The translations under genes were made by a program, and so were the position numbers. The notes under the pieces were generated by a model that saw only the letters and a program-made list of their open reading frames with translations, was not told the origin of the DNA and did no database searches. DNA of 64,000 nt from Zerene cesonia (lineage: Eukaryota > Arthropoda > Insecta > Lepidoptera > Pieridae). Positions 1 through 14,200 of this stretch are shown piece by piece. The DNA lies in contig NC_052121.1 of the NCBI RefSeq assembly GCF_012273895.1, positions 6,907,624-6,971,623 of the forward strand, read 5' to 3'. Each line of letters starts with the position of its first letter. Positions within the stretch are counted from its first letter, which is position 1.

Positions 1-3000
1 AACAATTGGTAGTTTGAAACCCTCATGCTTAGTAAGCATTACAGCCAAGGTTGCTAAAATACTTACTAAATGTCAAAACCACTCGCAGTCCTCATGTTTA
101 GAAATGTCACTATGGCTGATACGCGTATAGTTAAGTCAGTTTAGTGTCATTAATTTGACAGTGACATATCGCAGTAAATAACTATATCACGCCGTTACTT
201 GAAACGCGCATATTGAATTATGTTATTTCAATAATTTCATAAATACCACAGCTGCTGAACTGCTCATATTAAATGGTGTATTTAGCGTGTCCTTTTATTA
301 GATTTGTGTAAGTATATATATTAGTATTTATTTTTGCATAATTAAAATAAACCAAATTGGAATTCGTTTTCCTTTCTTAATGTTGGCGTTATAATAAAAA
401 TATTGGTATAAAATAAATAAACTAGGTTATTCGCTGCCCTATTAAATCCTTCCTCTAATATATCACGATTATTACGACGATACCCGGTAAGGGCTTTATG
501 GCATTTGCGCAGGTGGGGTACTGACATTTCGTCCAATAACACACTGAAGTAAAATAAAATAATCGATAACGTTGAATAACCTTTAACGTGACTACTTAGA
601 CGAGCTATAATATGTAATACATACGTTCAGTATATCACGCGATCTCTGAAAATGGTTCAACGGTTCCATCGCTAATGGATCTTGGGAAATAATTTATGTA
701 TTTACTTAAACATCGTTAATATTTTTACGTTATTAGTCATTACTTTTGGAGTGGTCATGGTTAGAAATATTAACATTTTTTTAGAACTCTATATCATATT
801 ATTAATTTAATAAAACAGGCATACAAAAGTACTGTATTAATTATGGAATATTTTCAATTACGCAATTAACTGGGTTAGGATGTAGCGAACGAACATTATT
901 AAAATGTAAACATTACAAAGATTTACACTTCACATTTATATTTAAACTCGCAAAGCACTCCGCTAAACAATAAAAAATCATACAACAGTGACTAAATCCA
1001 ATTAATACACCTACAAACGTCTAATAACCAAAACAATTTTATTCCAATAAAGTACGTCCGACGTAATAAACGAGGGAATAGCATAAATATCTTGGCGTAG
1101 ACCGCACCGATAGCACCGCTGAATACACCAGTGCATTTTAAAGGCTCGGACGAAATCGTTTTATAATAAATTCTCCCTGCTGTACCTTGTGGGATTAATC
1201 GTCTTACTTTCCTCTCTCGGCCGCTATTCTCCCAGGGAGTTGCTTTACAATCTATTTTGTCATAACTCTAAAATATATAAAAAGGCGTTTTGCCTGCAGT
1301 TTATTACAGGAACATGATAACATACAGATTAAGGTATATTTAGAAGCCGGGCGCTTTACTTTTGTTTGTCGATAGTCCAATTTATTAAGAATAAGTATTT
1401 CTATATATGAATTGAAAACTCACTACATTGAATGTAACAATGATTGTGATCCGACGGCAGGAACTCAAATTGCAAAGACGTAAGAAGGGATAGTTCCGAA
1501 GTACGCTCATAGGATTTACTGCATCACTAGTTGCGCTCAGATAACTATCGTCAGTACGCTTTAACTTATGAAATGGTCTCTTTGTGCAGCTCTACCATGT
1601 CTTTGTTGACTGAATGCGAATAATTGCGTTCATTCTGTTGGGATATGGATCGCTTAGTTTTAATGGAATAGTGCCGTTTGTATTCTTAGCTAATGGCTTC
1701 GTCTCTGTCGTTATAAAAACTCACACTTCGCATTTACATCGCTATTTTAGCGTTGATCTCGATTTATGTAGATGACAGATTACTTGATTGAATATAAACT
1801 GAAATTATCTTGCAATCCTGTTATAAAACAAATTGAATTAAGCGAGCGTCTACTCAGAGCTGGGACGATATTAGATTGTACCCGCACCTGATGGGTTTTG
1901 CTGGTGGCAACAGGGTTTAGTTCGTGTCACAATCGGTCGCCACTGCCGCTTCAGAATTAACCAACGCCGGTCCATTCTAAATGTCACTCTTATTATCATC
2001 TGACACTCCGGGATTACGTACGATAAATTGTTTTAGCATTCGCCCTTTTTACTGAGGGCTCTGTGTTATCTTTTCAAATCAAAATCGGGGGCTAGTTGGG
2101 AATCAACGCTTCCTACAGTTTTTAGGTAAACTAGTTTACAAGTTCATTTGGCGTTCGAGCTTTGTCAATTACGGATTTGATTGGTTGCAACAATCACTTA
2201 CGCGCAAGTGTCAGCCGAATGAACTTCCACACGAGGTAGGGCGTCTGCTGATGCCATTTTCCGTTCGGCTAATATGTTTAGCATGCGTTATTACCAATCG
2301 GACGCTGAGTCAATCAAGTTGATCACGTTCGAACGTTCTGATTCTGTGAATTTAGTGAGAGGACTTAGAACTATCGATTCATAACCGTTATGTCTCATAT
2401 ACCGACCAAATAAGTTATTATAATTGCGTTATTCTCCATGTATTTGCCTTGGAACATTTTTTCATATATCCGTTAACGAATTATCTGAAACAAATTTTCA
2501 TAGTTGTATAGGTTTGTGTCACAAAATTCGCTTAAACAAAATCGCAAAATGTAAATCATGGGTCGTGCGCTGCTAGGACTATCAAGGAACAAGGTTCTAC
2601 TCTATTTCTATTGATATTCCCATCACGAACGCTTCGAACATTGTCCCATCTCAGGTCCCACGCTGATCGCATTAATTTCTCCGTTTTATAAACGATTTAA
2701 TAGACAATTTACGGATTGTATTATTCACGCTTCGCATGACCTTAATTCCTTCTTACAATTTCGATAGAAAATTTCGAAATATGTCATATTTTATACGACA
2801 TTCAAACAAATACATATGTAAAATATGTCAAGTAATTATCTTAATTCCTTTTAATACAATTAAACAATCTAAGGAGTAACAAAAAAAGCATATTTATAAC
2901 ATAACTAATCTCCCAAAAAGCATTAAATACCATACCCGGTATTATGCTTTATAGAACTAGCGCCATACTACCGCTGATTGAAGACTTTCAATTTATTCAT

Positions 3001-3795
3001 TAAAACGAACTTTTTTCTTTAAGCACCGTGATAGAGTGCGGTTTTCTGCTTGCTGGCTACCTCCGATATATCCTCGGGAGTATTCAAATCAATCTCTGAA
3101 CATTTTCAATTTATTCCAACGTCCTTATCTGCGACGGCCTCAGCTGAATTAATCTGAGCGGACACCCCCCACCCCCGCCGGAAATTAAACGAATTAACGC
3201 CATCCAAACGTACATTTTTCACTTTGAAACTCCCGCGTCCTATCGATCTTCTTTTTCGAACCATCGACAGATCTATGTGTTTATCTGTCCTTGCTAGATT
3301 GAACAATTGATACGTTGAATTGTAAATTGAATTCACGATATTGATTCTACGCTCCATTTATTCGGAACGCTATTTGATTAAACGTTAGAGACAGTTATAT
3401 CTCCACGCGGCTGGAATTATATTACTAATCATGGTAAATAGGCCTAATGTAGACCGATTGATTATTGAAGGTCTGATTGGAATAATATTTGAAATAAATG
3501 TTTAACTCTGTCTGCTGTTACATTATTTCATCAAGTTTATGTAACAATATGATTGTAAATGGGATGAAATGTAGATTTATGTTTTTTAAGCATAGATTGT
3601 GAAAAATATATGGATTGTCGTAGAGCTGTCTGCGCATTGTATGGCGTGAAATCTAGGCTTGCGTTCGGTCAATCGCTCAAGCATTTCAGCTGGATATCCA
3701 CACCGTAATAGGGCTATAAAGCCCAACCAACACCTGCTCCGATTTTGCGATACCCGCTAATTAATTCAGTACAAACCCGCACTCGAAACTGAAAC

Positions 3796-3842
3796 CTACG
3801 ATTATTTCCTCACAGTCTGAAACTGAGAGGAAATAATCGTAG
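3796..3842. repeat. Perfect 16-bp inverted repeat with nested 4-bp stem
   Basis: The left arm at 3796-3811 (CTACGATTATTTCCTC) is the exact reverse complement of the right arm at 3827-3842. Inside it, after one A/A mismatch, CAGT (3813-3816) pairs with ACTG (3822-3825) around a 5-nt loop. The whole 47-nt unit could form a 20-bp hairpin. It is shorter than a usual animal pre-miRNA, and the pairing does not continue into the flanks. The base pairing is seen directly; any function is unknown. Confidence 0.9.
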
Positions 3843-5613
3843 TAGTCGAAACCCTATTATGTTTTAAAACAAACATTTTATTATCACAAAAAAGCAATTC
3901 AAACGAGATAATACCGGGGATTACATTACGCTACCATTGATTAAAACTACATCAACAATTAAATAGACTCATAATGCTCCAACAAACCCTAATTTAGTAT
4001 TTGTCATTAATTAATTTATTTGCCTAACAAAACAATTCGTAGAACGGAGGCATTAATTAAATGCATAATGCATTAAATTAAAAGCCATCGTGTCAAACAT
4101 GACAGTAGTGTGGAATTGTTTAACACATTGATCAACAAATACTATTCATATTAAATCGAATACCGGCCTTCTATTTTAAAACAATCGCTTAATTTAGATA
4201 AAAAATAATAACACATATACTTATATATACAAACAATCCATTTGATTGTCACGTGGAGTAACAGTTTATAACAAAAACATATTATCAGAAAATATTGATA
4301 ACTTCATACGAAACCGCCAAATATGGTTTATCCGTGGAATAACACACAGTCATAAAATGCAGCATAGTCAATAATCGCATAACAACGTAATGAGCAAAAG
4401 TGATTAAATTGACCGCTTGTTATATTAAAATCAAGGACGTGTTCATTACCCTCGTAACGCGTTAGCCACCGTGCGCTGTAGGTGGGATGACCGGACGTAA
4501 ATTTATTTTACTGCATCATCGGGTTAACGTACATGATGTGTCGAATATGTAAATACGTTGGCTGGCTGGCAACTTGTGTTTCAGCTCGCCGCAACAACTT
4601 GAAGGTAACATTTAAAGTGTTATCGCAAACGGGTAGCAGCTGCTCCGCTAACTAAGCGTGATTGCTTCCCCGCCCCGTGTACCCCGTGTATCATTTTTTT
4701 CAACCCTCTCGCGAGGACCGGCTCACCGTCTTCTTGAAATTGCGATACTTAGCATTAAATTGTGGGGCTCTAAAAGGGCATCTGCACGGATTATGTCGGG
4801 CAGTATTTTTTTCGCTCCCATCTAGATTGCGTTCGCTTAGATGTTTCGAAAATTCTTGCAAAAGTATCAGTTCTCATAAACTGGTCGTGAATCCGCGTTG
4901 ACGTTAATGAGCCGGTCCCTTTCGTTATCTCTAAAACGTACGGTTATTATCGAGGAGAGCCCAATTCTTGCGCATAATCTGTTCGCGCTGCGTTAAACTC
5001 GTTATAAAATTCCACGCTACTTCATTTGAGGAAATCAGCAGTTTTAATAGGGTATCTGGTTTCATATTCGACAACATAATGCCCTCTCATCAAGTAAATT
5101 ATGACTTTAATCTCATACAAAGTTCCGCTTCGAGTTTACTCGACTTTACTTTTAAACTTCTCCCTCTCTGCTATTCAGCGCAGGGTGATTTATGAAAACT
5201 AGAAAATTTGAAGCATATAAAGCATTTTTCATTGCTTCAGAAACTTTGTTGTCATATTTAAATGCGATTCAATACGTAAATTTTATACTTTACATATGCA
5301 GAGCATCGGTAATAAATTAGATATATGACATCGTATTTCACGATTCAATGCATTTGGCTTCATTCCGCCTACATACGGAACGCAGATAGAAGCATTTTAC
5401 TTATTTACTCGGAGCCAATAAAAGAAATGTTTGTACATCAGTAAAAAATAATGATGGCACTGAAAACAGATTTACCGCACTCGTATTTTTAAACAGCGTA
5501 GGTATTTTTCGGAGCATGAACTTACATCGTGCCAAAATGGAAAAGAAAGTATACGTTTCATTGGTATAAGTAGTTAATTACATAAATTGCCTATTTAGGT
5601 ATGGGCAGGTAAT

Positions 5614-5684
5614 CTTGCGTTTGTCGCTATCTTTGGTTATCTGGTCCAATTGGTCAAAGACAGATAGTGCGGTCGACACGCAAG
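5614..5684 (+). other. Pre-miRNA-sized imperfect hairpin with miR-9-like 5' arm
   Basis: The ends pair as CTTGCGT with ACGCAAG, followed by GTCG with CGAC, CTATCT with AGATAG and TTG with CAA. That gives about 20 pairs interrupted by a 2-nt bulge on the left and bulges of 6 and 4 nt on the right. The left arm at 5630-5642 contains TCTTTGGTTATCT, which equals the first 13 bases of insect miR-9 as I recall it; after that the match breaks. The right arm does not resemble a miR-9 star strand. It may be a decayed relative, a chance match, or a simple inverted repeat. Confidence 0.25.
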
Positions 5685-8600
5685 CGACGATTGATTAGCT
5701 GTGCCCGCACTACCCTGACGGGTTAATAAAGCCTACCTACTGATTGCCTTGTGAGCCAGCCATTCTGCTTTCTGATCAAATACGTTAACCTATAACTACG
5801 ACATTGAGAGCTCCTAACTAATATACGTCGATCCGAATACCACAACCATTTTCCTTGTTGATATTAAATAAGTACGATTAATTAAATTCATTGAATTGTA
5901 TATAGCGCTTGTTTCGCAAATAATGGTATCATTTTTTAAAGGATTTAAATTTCACAATTCTATTATTAAAACGTATCTGCCAAAAAACAATATCCTTGAT
6001 AGCATCAGAGATAAAAACACTGCCATCTGCCCAACGCTAAATACGTTGCCAGATTTTATAAATTATACGTCGACTTGGCTTAACATTAGTCTCGAAAATA
6101 TGCCTCTTAAAAATTTTATTTCTTATACGTCACCCGTTTGAGTTTTTGCATAATTCCTTTCTGTATAAGCAATAAAATATAAGACACAATAATAAAATGT
6201 ATCATTAATGAAAACAAAATCAGTTTATTCCATTCCCTAATAACAGTGGCGTTTACCAGAGCACTGAAAACAGTCATGCAGATTAACAATCAACTTTGCG
6301 AGCGTCGCGTCCACCTATAGGATTAGCTTGTTGATACAACAGTTCCGTTTTAGCATACCAAACTTTGTCCGTGTGCGGTGTGAATTAATCAGTGTTTTGA
6401 ACATTTGCGTTTATAAAACGCCCGATAGGAGTCCCTTCACGGGTCAGATTAGACTACTTGCGGTCACAATAGGTTCTCAACACAGTATACGTTTCACAAA
6501 GTTCGAACGGAATTAGAAAGTCAGTCTAGCACGCAAATCTGGATTTACTTCGCTCTCTGCAAATGTCATTTCAAACTTCGCCGATCCGGTGGACGCATGA
6601 GCGCATTATCCGAAGGCTGAGTTAAACTTCGCTCGGATTATGAAACAAAAAATGTGCGTGAAACCCTTTTTTTGTGAACGAGTTGATTCGATGCGAAGTT
6701 TCTTTGGCCGATCCGCCGCGCCCTCCGCTCGCGAGCTACGCGGGTACGCCTAATTGTTTGACGAAAATAAATGATTCCCTAAAATATAACCAAACGAGAC
6801 TTTTGCGTTTCGTAATTTTTTTAACGTTAATTTTATCCAGATTTAGGTACAACGTAATTTTGATAACATCGCAACACGGAATTTGATATTTTATTGCTTG
6901 GGTCGTTGTGTTTTTTGTAAAACATTCAAAACGCAATAATCATAACTGTAAAACTAATAAAATTGCCGCTTGAATGTCTTCATTTCATACCACAAAAGCG
7001 ACACGCATGGGTACGCTTATGTATCTAAAGCGATAGTTAATTAAAAAATTGTTAACAAGTTTTTTATGGTGCAATAAATTAGCTTCTCACAGGCAGACAG
7101 ATAGGAAAAATTAATTAACTTGTATTATGTGTAAACATAAAGCCATCTAAAACGTGATTGTTAGCACGCACGTCAGCGTTAGCACGAACGAGTCACAAAT
7201 ACCATGAGTTCACGGTTATTACACATACATTTTAATATATTTTCTGTGTGACGTTTCAACTTTTTTACAATCGCGATAACGCTAGGCGGATAAAGAGTTG
7301 ACGACATTAAGTGACTCGATCTAGACATGTTCAGGACGTATGAAAATTAAATTTAAATTCACAGTCGAAAGGAATCGCGCTGTCAGAATTAAAACTACTT
7401 AAAACTGAACATATAGCGAAATACTCTCGCTTTAACTCACAAAAATAAATGCCAAGATTTTTTTTAAGACCCAATGTGTGTTGCATTATTCCAAAGTATT
7501 GATAAATACAATACTTTACAGATTTATCTCACAAAATTGTAATTACATTTAAAATATGTAATCAGATTTACCGTTTTACTTCGTATTATATTCTCTTAAA
7601 CATAATCATGGTTATCAAATAAGGAACTATCTAACCTTCTTCCAAAACTAATAATATTTAATTACACATCTTAAACGCTTGATTCACTGCTCGTAAGTAA
7701 GTTCATATTTTCCCCAATGTAATATTATAATTACATAAAATGTGTCAGAAGACGTAGATGTATTAATACATTTAAGTCTATCATGAAACACTTTAATGTA
7801 TGCAAAATGGGTCGGTAAGCCTGAAAATCCTTTAGTAATTCACCGGGCTTACTCCATTAAATTATCACACAATTCAGGAAAACCATTAAGATATTATGCT
7901 GCGGTTACATTTTTTACTCAACATGAACAACAGTGAAATTTTCACGCTTATTTTTTTGTTTTGTTCGGGCTACAAAAAAATTTCTCTCCACCTAACACGA
8001 ACATAACAACTCTTTATTCGCGTTAAAACGGGTTCTCATTCTTACAATACTACAATTCGGTTATGATGAATATTTAAAGCTAGTACTCCATATACAATGG
8101 CGGGAAAGGTCCTTAAGCCAAATTTATCTTTAAGCTCTCTTATTCTACGCAGAGAATTCACTTTACAGCGAGAGTTTTGCTGAAAATTATAGTTTAATTT
8201 TATACCGCTTTATTTAACTTCTCGTACATAACTCCAAGTTTTGTTTCTTGAGCAATTATGGTTAGTACTCCAGATTTTTTAATGATGCTAACATCATAAC
8301 AGCGTTGTACTTGTTATCGAAACATTGATCGATAGGAAATAATAAATTGAGCGAGATTAACAAAACAACATTTTCACTTTAACGTTATAATTATGTTTAC
8401 TAAATCAAAATATTATCATACGTATTCTAAAGCAAGGCTTCCAAGTAAAGCGTTCAATTTAAACTTTGTTTATGGAGTAAATGTTTGCGTATCAAATCGT
8501 CACCATCGGGTTGCAAAACAGCGAAGCCACGCGAGGTTAATCTGTCTTCATTTCCTATCTATCAGAATCGTGGACGGCTTGGAACGAATGGTAAAGCATT

Positions 8601-11180
8601 AGCCACTATCGCAACTTGTGAAAAATGATTTTATACCGCACCTCAGCACCGTCTTTCACTGTTTACTTTGCTATAATAGATATCTATCGCTCTAATGGCT
8701 TGCGTGCGCTATTTACGTGATATCTGTTTATAAATTTTAAAGATTCGGCTGTGTATGGAAAAGATAAGGGGAAGTTAAACAATAGTCCGATTGCCACATG
8801 AGTGATTACAGTAAAAAACGCGAATGTCTGAATTAATCAACGGGTTATTTATTGCCATCTACATAAGTAATTGTAGCCGAATTTTATCGCGCTCGTAAAA
8901 AAGAATTGGGTGCTACATTTTTGTTGGATCCCTTCACAAAACGGGGACTAAACGTTACCCCCAGATACATGCATGTTTAATTTCAAATCTGCAGTATCAT
9001 CGTACACAAAGTGACCATTTATGATCCTCCCTCGAAACAATGGGATAGTTATCTCCGCATTCGAAAGGTCTGTCGGATGATGTGAATTTTAATTACATTT
9101 TTACGATACTAAAACGGAGGCTTTTAAGTATGTAAAGGGTTGGACCCTCCATTGGAACTAATGCTTCCGGCGGGCGCATACAAAAAATATGACCTCCTAC
9201 GGTCACACTCAAAGGGATAGTAGGGTAGACAGGCCTTTACAATTTTTCTCAATAGACAATTTTGTATTCGATATATAAAAGCTATCACGTTTTAAATATT
9301 TTATAACATTACTTTAATTGTTATGTCTGTGTGTGTATTTTTACTTTCGTCCTCAAACACAAAGGGGACTAGAATACGACAATATTCTGATACGTAATAC
9401 GAAAAATTTTCATGAACATTATGTACCTATGTCTAGCGCACAAACGTAATGTTATTACCAAGACAGCATATAGAGAAACTGGTATTAGCTCCACTTTATT
9501 GACACACCTATTCACCAATCTGACACGTTCAGATTGAATATTGAATAGCTTTGCTGATTATAAATCATACAAACGGAACTAAGCGACTCGAAAGGGCGCA
9601 CTAAAAAACAAATGATTGTGAACGCTCCAGTGATCACGAAAACACCATAAAAAGACAAAAAAATATTAAACGTAAAAATGAAAACCGACAACAACAATGA
9701 ATCCTGGCTTTCCATAAATAACCGAGCAGGCTTTCGTTACGGATGTGGGTAGATTTTAAGAGTTTATATAGCATTCAAAGCCTGCCCAAATAACGAGAGA
9801 AAATTTGAATTATGAGATTTAGTAAGCGCTTCTGTTTCGGGAGTGTGAATAGATTTTAACATTTGAATTGGTTAGGGCTTAATCCGACCCAGTATCGATA
9901 TATTGACCGAGAGCGATTAGTATGCGAGCTGAGCTCGGTTTTTTGCGAAAGGGCTTATAATGATATCGTCAAGGGGAGATAAGCTTGAGCGTTCCGTTTA
10001 TAACGTCGGATTCAATTGAGATTTTTCATTTTTAACGCGATTTAACTTTGTAAAACGCTGTAAATGAGATATGGTGCTTTTGCGACTCAATTTGACAATG
10101 TAACATTAGATTTTTTCACTCTTTATCCGTTACTTAACATTATGTAATGCATCACTTCGTTTTGCAAGTGTTACGACTATATTAATATGTATTACAAAAC
10201 CTCGTTTAAAGTTCAGGGTAATAATATACAACGTAAAATACGCATAAAAATGTAAAAGCTTTATGAATTTTTAGTCCATAATCGGTTTATCTTAAGTTCA
10301 AGCAGATGAGGTTTATGCGTGGGGCCGGATGCGTTTCGTTTCGAGGATCACTCATGAATACTTGAGCGGGTCGCCCTCAGAAATTTAAAATTTGCTCCAT
10401 AATGAGGCTAGAATACAGTATTTGGATCAAAAGCATTGTTTCAGCAAGGCGAACATTGAAAGTTTATGAAATTCTTTTTCGCAAAAAATATTCCGCCTGT
10501 AAGCATTCGCAACAATGCTTTTCTACTGAAAACTGAGTGAATTTGCTCCATGATGACTCTTTGAGTATTTCTCTTGTATTGTTCTGTTTAATTTACCTAT
10601 CTATTGATTAATTCATTTTCTACTGGGGTGTACTTACCGAATTACTCATGTATCACACTGATTGATATTAATTGAAAACAGAAAGTTTATTTAGAAAGAA
10701 TCTATCACCTAATCGTGATTTGCATTTAGTTCCGTATCATAAAACTGTCGCATTGCCATCATTTCTTATCGAGACAGCCGCCATTACATTTCTTATATAG
10801 CTCTTTATGTGTCCCCAACGGGCAGTAACAATCTGCATTGTCGTTTACATGGACAATATTTTTTCATTCCTCGCAAAAACTCCGCCACGAATGGGTTGCC
10901 GACGGCAGTGGCGTTTGATATGGCACGTTATTACATATAAATTTTTTGGATTCAAACTACATGTTCTGGAAATTGCCAGAATGCACTTACATTTTTCACA
11001 TTATCTTTGGCGAAGTTTTTACACAAAAACGACGTATCATTCGTCATACCATTTACTTCAAATTTAATTACTTCAAATATAATTTTTATACTATACAGCA
11101 TAAGTATATTGAAGTGAAGGCATTAAAGAACCAAGAGAAAATATCAGTAGAAAGATTAAATGTATAAAACGATTACGAGC

Positions 11181-11259
11181 GATCTCCGAGCGGACACGCG
11201 GAGATCTGATAGGGTCTACCTCCATAATATGAGTGCCGTGCCCATATCCGCACTCTTAT
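11181..11259. repeat. Two adjacent small hairpins
   Basis: GATCTCCG (11181-11188) pairs perfectly with CGGAGATC (11199-11206) over a 10-nt loop. Just downstream, ATATGAGTGC (11227-11236) pairs with GCACTCTTAT (11250-11259) at 9 of 10 positions over a 13-nt loop. Together they make a locally GC-richer, structured patch in AT-rich sequence. No gene family, tRNA fold or known element was recognised. The pairings are seen directly; shared origin or function is only a guess. Confidence 0.6.
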
Positions 11260-14200
11260 CTCCTCACGGGAAGCGGTGCATTTGATCCAATTTGCCAATA
11301 CAATCGGATCTCGGGTATTGCAGTGGCATTATCTCCAACGGCAGTGGGCCGCGGTCTCTAATGCGATCGACACGAAATCTCCTCGTAAGAATTCCCCAAC
11401 AATTTACCAAAATTACTCCACTACACAGATTAAAAACTTGGAAACATATTTTATAACTGAAAATAAATTGAAATTGGGTTTCACCTAATTAAAAACTTAT
11501 TAATCGAAGTTCAGCGTGCGGTAATGAAATTGGAAATTAGTTTGAATTTTTGAATCAGCTTAAAGTATTATCGTATTACAACAAACCGTTGTGGTGAAAT
11601 GCGATTTGATTTTTAAACGTCGAAATGTATTTAATGCTGCGTTCGTTTTCATTTAAATATGAAAATAAGATATTTCAAAATTCTCTGAATTTATATCCGA
11701 ACTTTCCTTCTATAATCCATTAAAATCCAGTATTTTATAAACCATTCCGTTTCTAAAAGACGAGTTAAAAAATGTAAAACCTTTAAGGGGCTGCACGCAT
11801 AATAATTTGAAATCCAATCGACAAACCGTGCGGAGGCGCCTTGGGAAATCCTCAGAGGTGAGAGCACCGGACAGTGGAAAATCTTCTGCCTCCCCTCACT
11901 GATAAGATCGTCCAGTGCAACTCCCAAAACGCGGAGGGATTGAAAACTTGTACCGAAACGAAACCGACACACTATCCTTCGGGATCAATATATTCGAAAA
12001 TATTATATTTTCTATTTCCATTTCCTTCAAGGCCTTGTGCTTTTTGATGGAATTGCTTTATCCTTTCCATTTAATACAGGAGCCTCTGAAAATAGACTTC
12101 GCGGAAAACATATTTTGTTCTCATCGTATATAGTTACTTAATATTTTACTACTGAAATAAGGAAATGAACAAAACTAAGCACTTAATAATATTGCTTGAC
12201 TCTTCAAATAAGTGCGCAAATGTTGAAACAAGACGTTATGGCATCGAAGCGTATGCCTTGGAGACCTAAATAAAAGGGTTTAAGAATTCCGAACTAAGCT
12301 TGGACTCTGCTAGTACGGAACAATGTTTGTTTGCGCTGGAAGCAGTCTCGTTTGCTTAAGACCGGGAAAGACACTAACGTAATTATTAGCTGGTCGCCGT
12401 GTGTTATCCTGACTATTAATATTACAATTTATTACAACTCAGACTTTAGGAATGTGATTTCACTAAAACCTTGCATTCAATGTTAGTATTCAATTTAAAT
12501 TACATACACATTGTAAGGTGTAAGTTTTCTTCACTTGGCAAAGACATTCGATTACACCTCTGAACATTTCTAATTTCCTGGTAGTTCAATGTGGTTAACG
12601 CAATTTCCGAAACTAGATGCCCGCACTAGAAACCGCTTTGGGACTATTATATTGATCTATATAATCTATTTTACACTTAACTAGAGTAGTACTGTATGGG
12701 TAATGAGCGACAAATATCACTCATATGAATAATGAGACAGAATGCGATATAAGAACAAACAATACTCACCAATAATAGATATATATATTTTCATGATATC
12801 CAAATCATTTACTTTATATTCAAAAAAAAATTTTTCGCTCTGATAGTATAAAAATATAAGAATCTACTTTAGTTATATAAAAAGTAGTGCCTCTATTTGT
12901 CCATACCTACTGATATAAATTCTGCTAACATTTTATATCGAAAATACTAATAATAAACTATATTTAGAAATACAAGATATAAAATTGCGCTTGCATTTAA
13001 TCTCTTCAAAGAAATAGCGGTAGGAAAATTTTTTATAGAATTAATTACGGCTTTATTTCAGAGAAATTATAATAATTGGAGAACCAGAGAGCTTTGAGGT
13101 CCGAAAATTTTAACCGTGATTTTTAACTTTGCTTGTTGCGTGTAGTTAAAAATTACGTTTTTTCATTTGCTTGAAGCATGTATAATTTCAGCTACTAATT
13201 TTCAGTTTAAAAATCCAGGAAAGCTAAAACATATGAGTTTTTAATTCTTTTCAATTCGCTTGCGTTCTGTAAATATTCAATTTATTATTCAGGGTAACAT
13301 ATTTTAGTTAGACTTCTAGTTACTCATTTGTCTGATATGAAAATACATCTCCATAAAACCATGTATTTTTCAAATAAGTCTTAATGAAATTTGTGATAAA
13401 TTTAAGGGGTGCTGAGAAATGAGATAATTTACTTCGAAAACTTTGCACTGCCTCTTGAATTTAGAGTAGCCGAGAAAAATAGAATAAAAATTGTTTTCTT
13501 ATTTAGATTTGGAGCCGTTGTATAGAAAGTATGTATTTTCTTTTACTCTTTAAATGCGCCTTAAAATAATGAAATTTAAATTTTGTATGAATACAACTAC
13601 ATTAAACACCATTAAAACAAGATCTATATCACAGCGTCATTAAAAGTTAAACTTACATTACTCAATAGTTTCAACTTGATATTCCATTCGAAGTTGGTAC
13701 TTTAAAAATTTAATAAGATTTGAAATGAAGGAAATTTCTAGATACTTCCCAGTAGATAGTACACGTTCTAAGAATGGGTTTAATTCCGAAACTTAGAGTC
13801 GATCGACGCTCCGCGAATTCGTCGCCATTTATCATTAGCTCCATTTATTTTTGCGCCTCGGAGATATGATTTATCGCACCAAGGCTGAGCGTAGGTTTGT
13901 TTTTGCTAGCAAGATATTAATCGTTATCATGCGCGTGCCACCCGTCGTTTGTTATCGTTACAGTGGCACCGCCCATTAATTATCAATGAACGTCCGGCCA
14001 CGCTATGATGAAGGTAGCGCTATGCTCTAAGCCTTCCAGGTGACAAGGCTACTCAACCCTTTTTAAGCCGCCGCATTTAACGCGTGGTGTCCGATGTCAT
14101 AAAAGTGTCCGATTTGGATACCTACGTGCGTCGACGTTAACGCCTGCGATTAACTTGTACCTTCTGTATCCCGTATTAAAATTAAATAAAGGCTTTCATC

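Noticed and set aside
10807..11167. Two overlapping plus-strand frames of 86 and 73 codons
   Set aside because: They occupy the same bases in different frames, match no family and lack exon borders; treated as chance.
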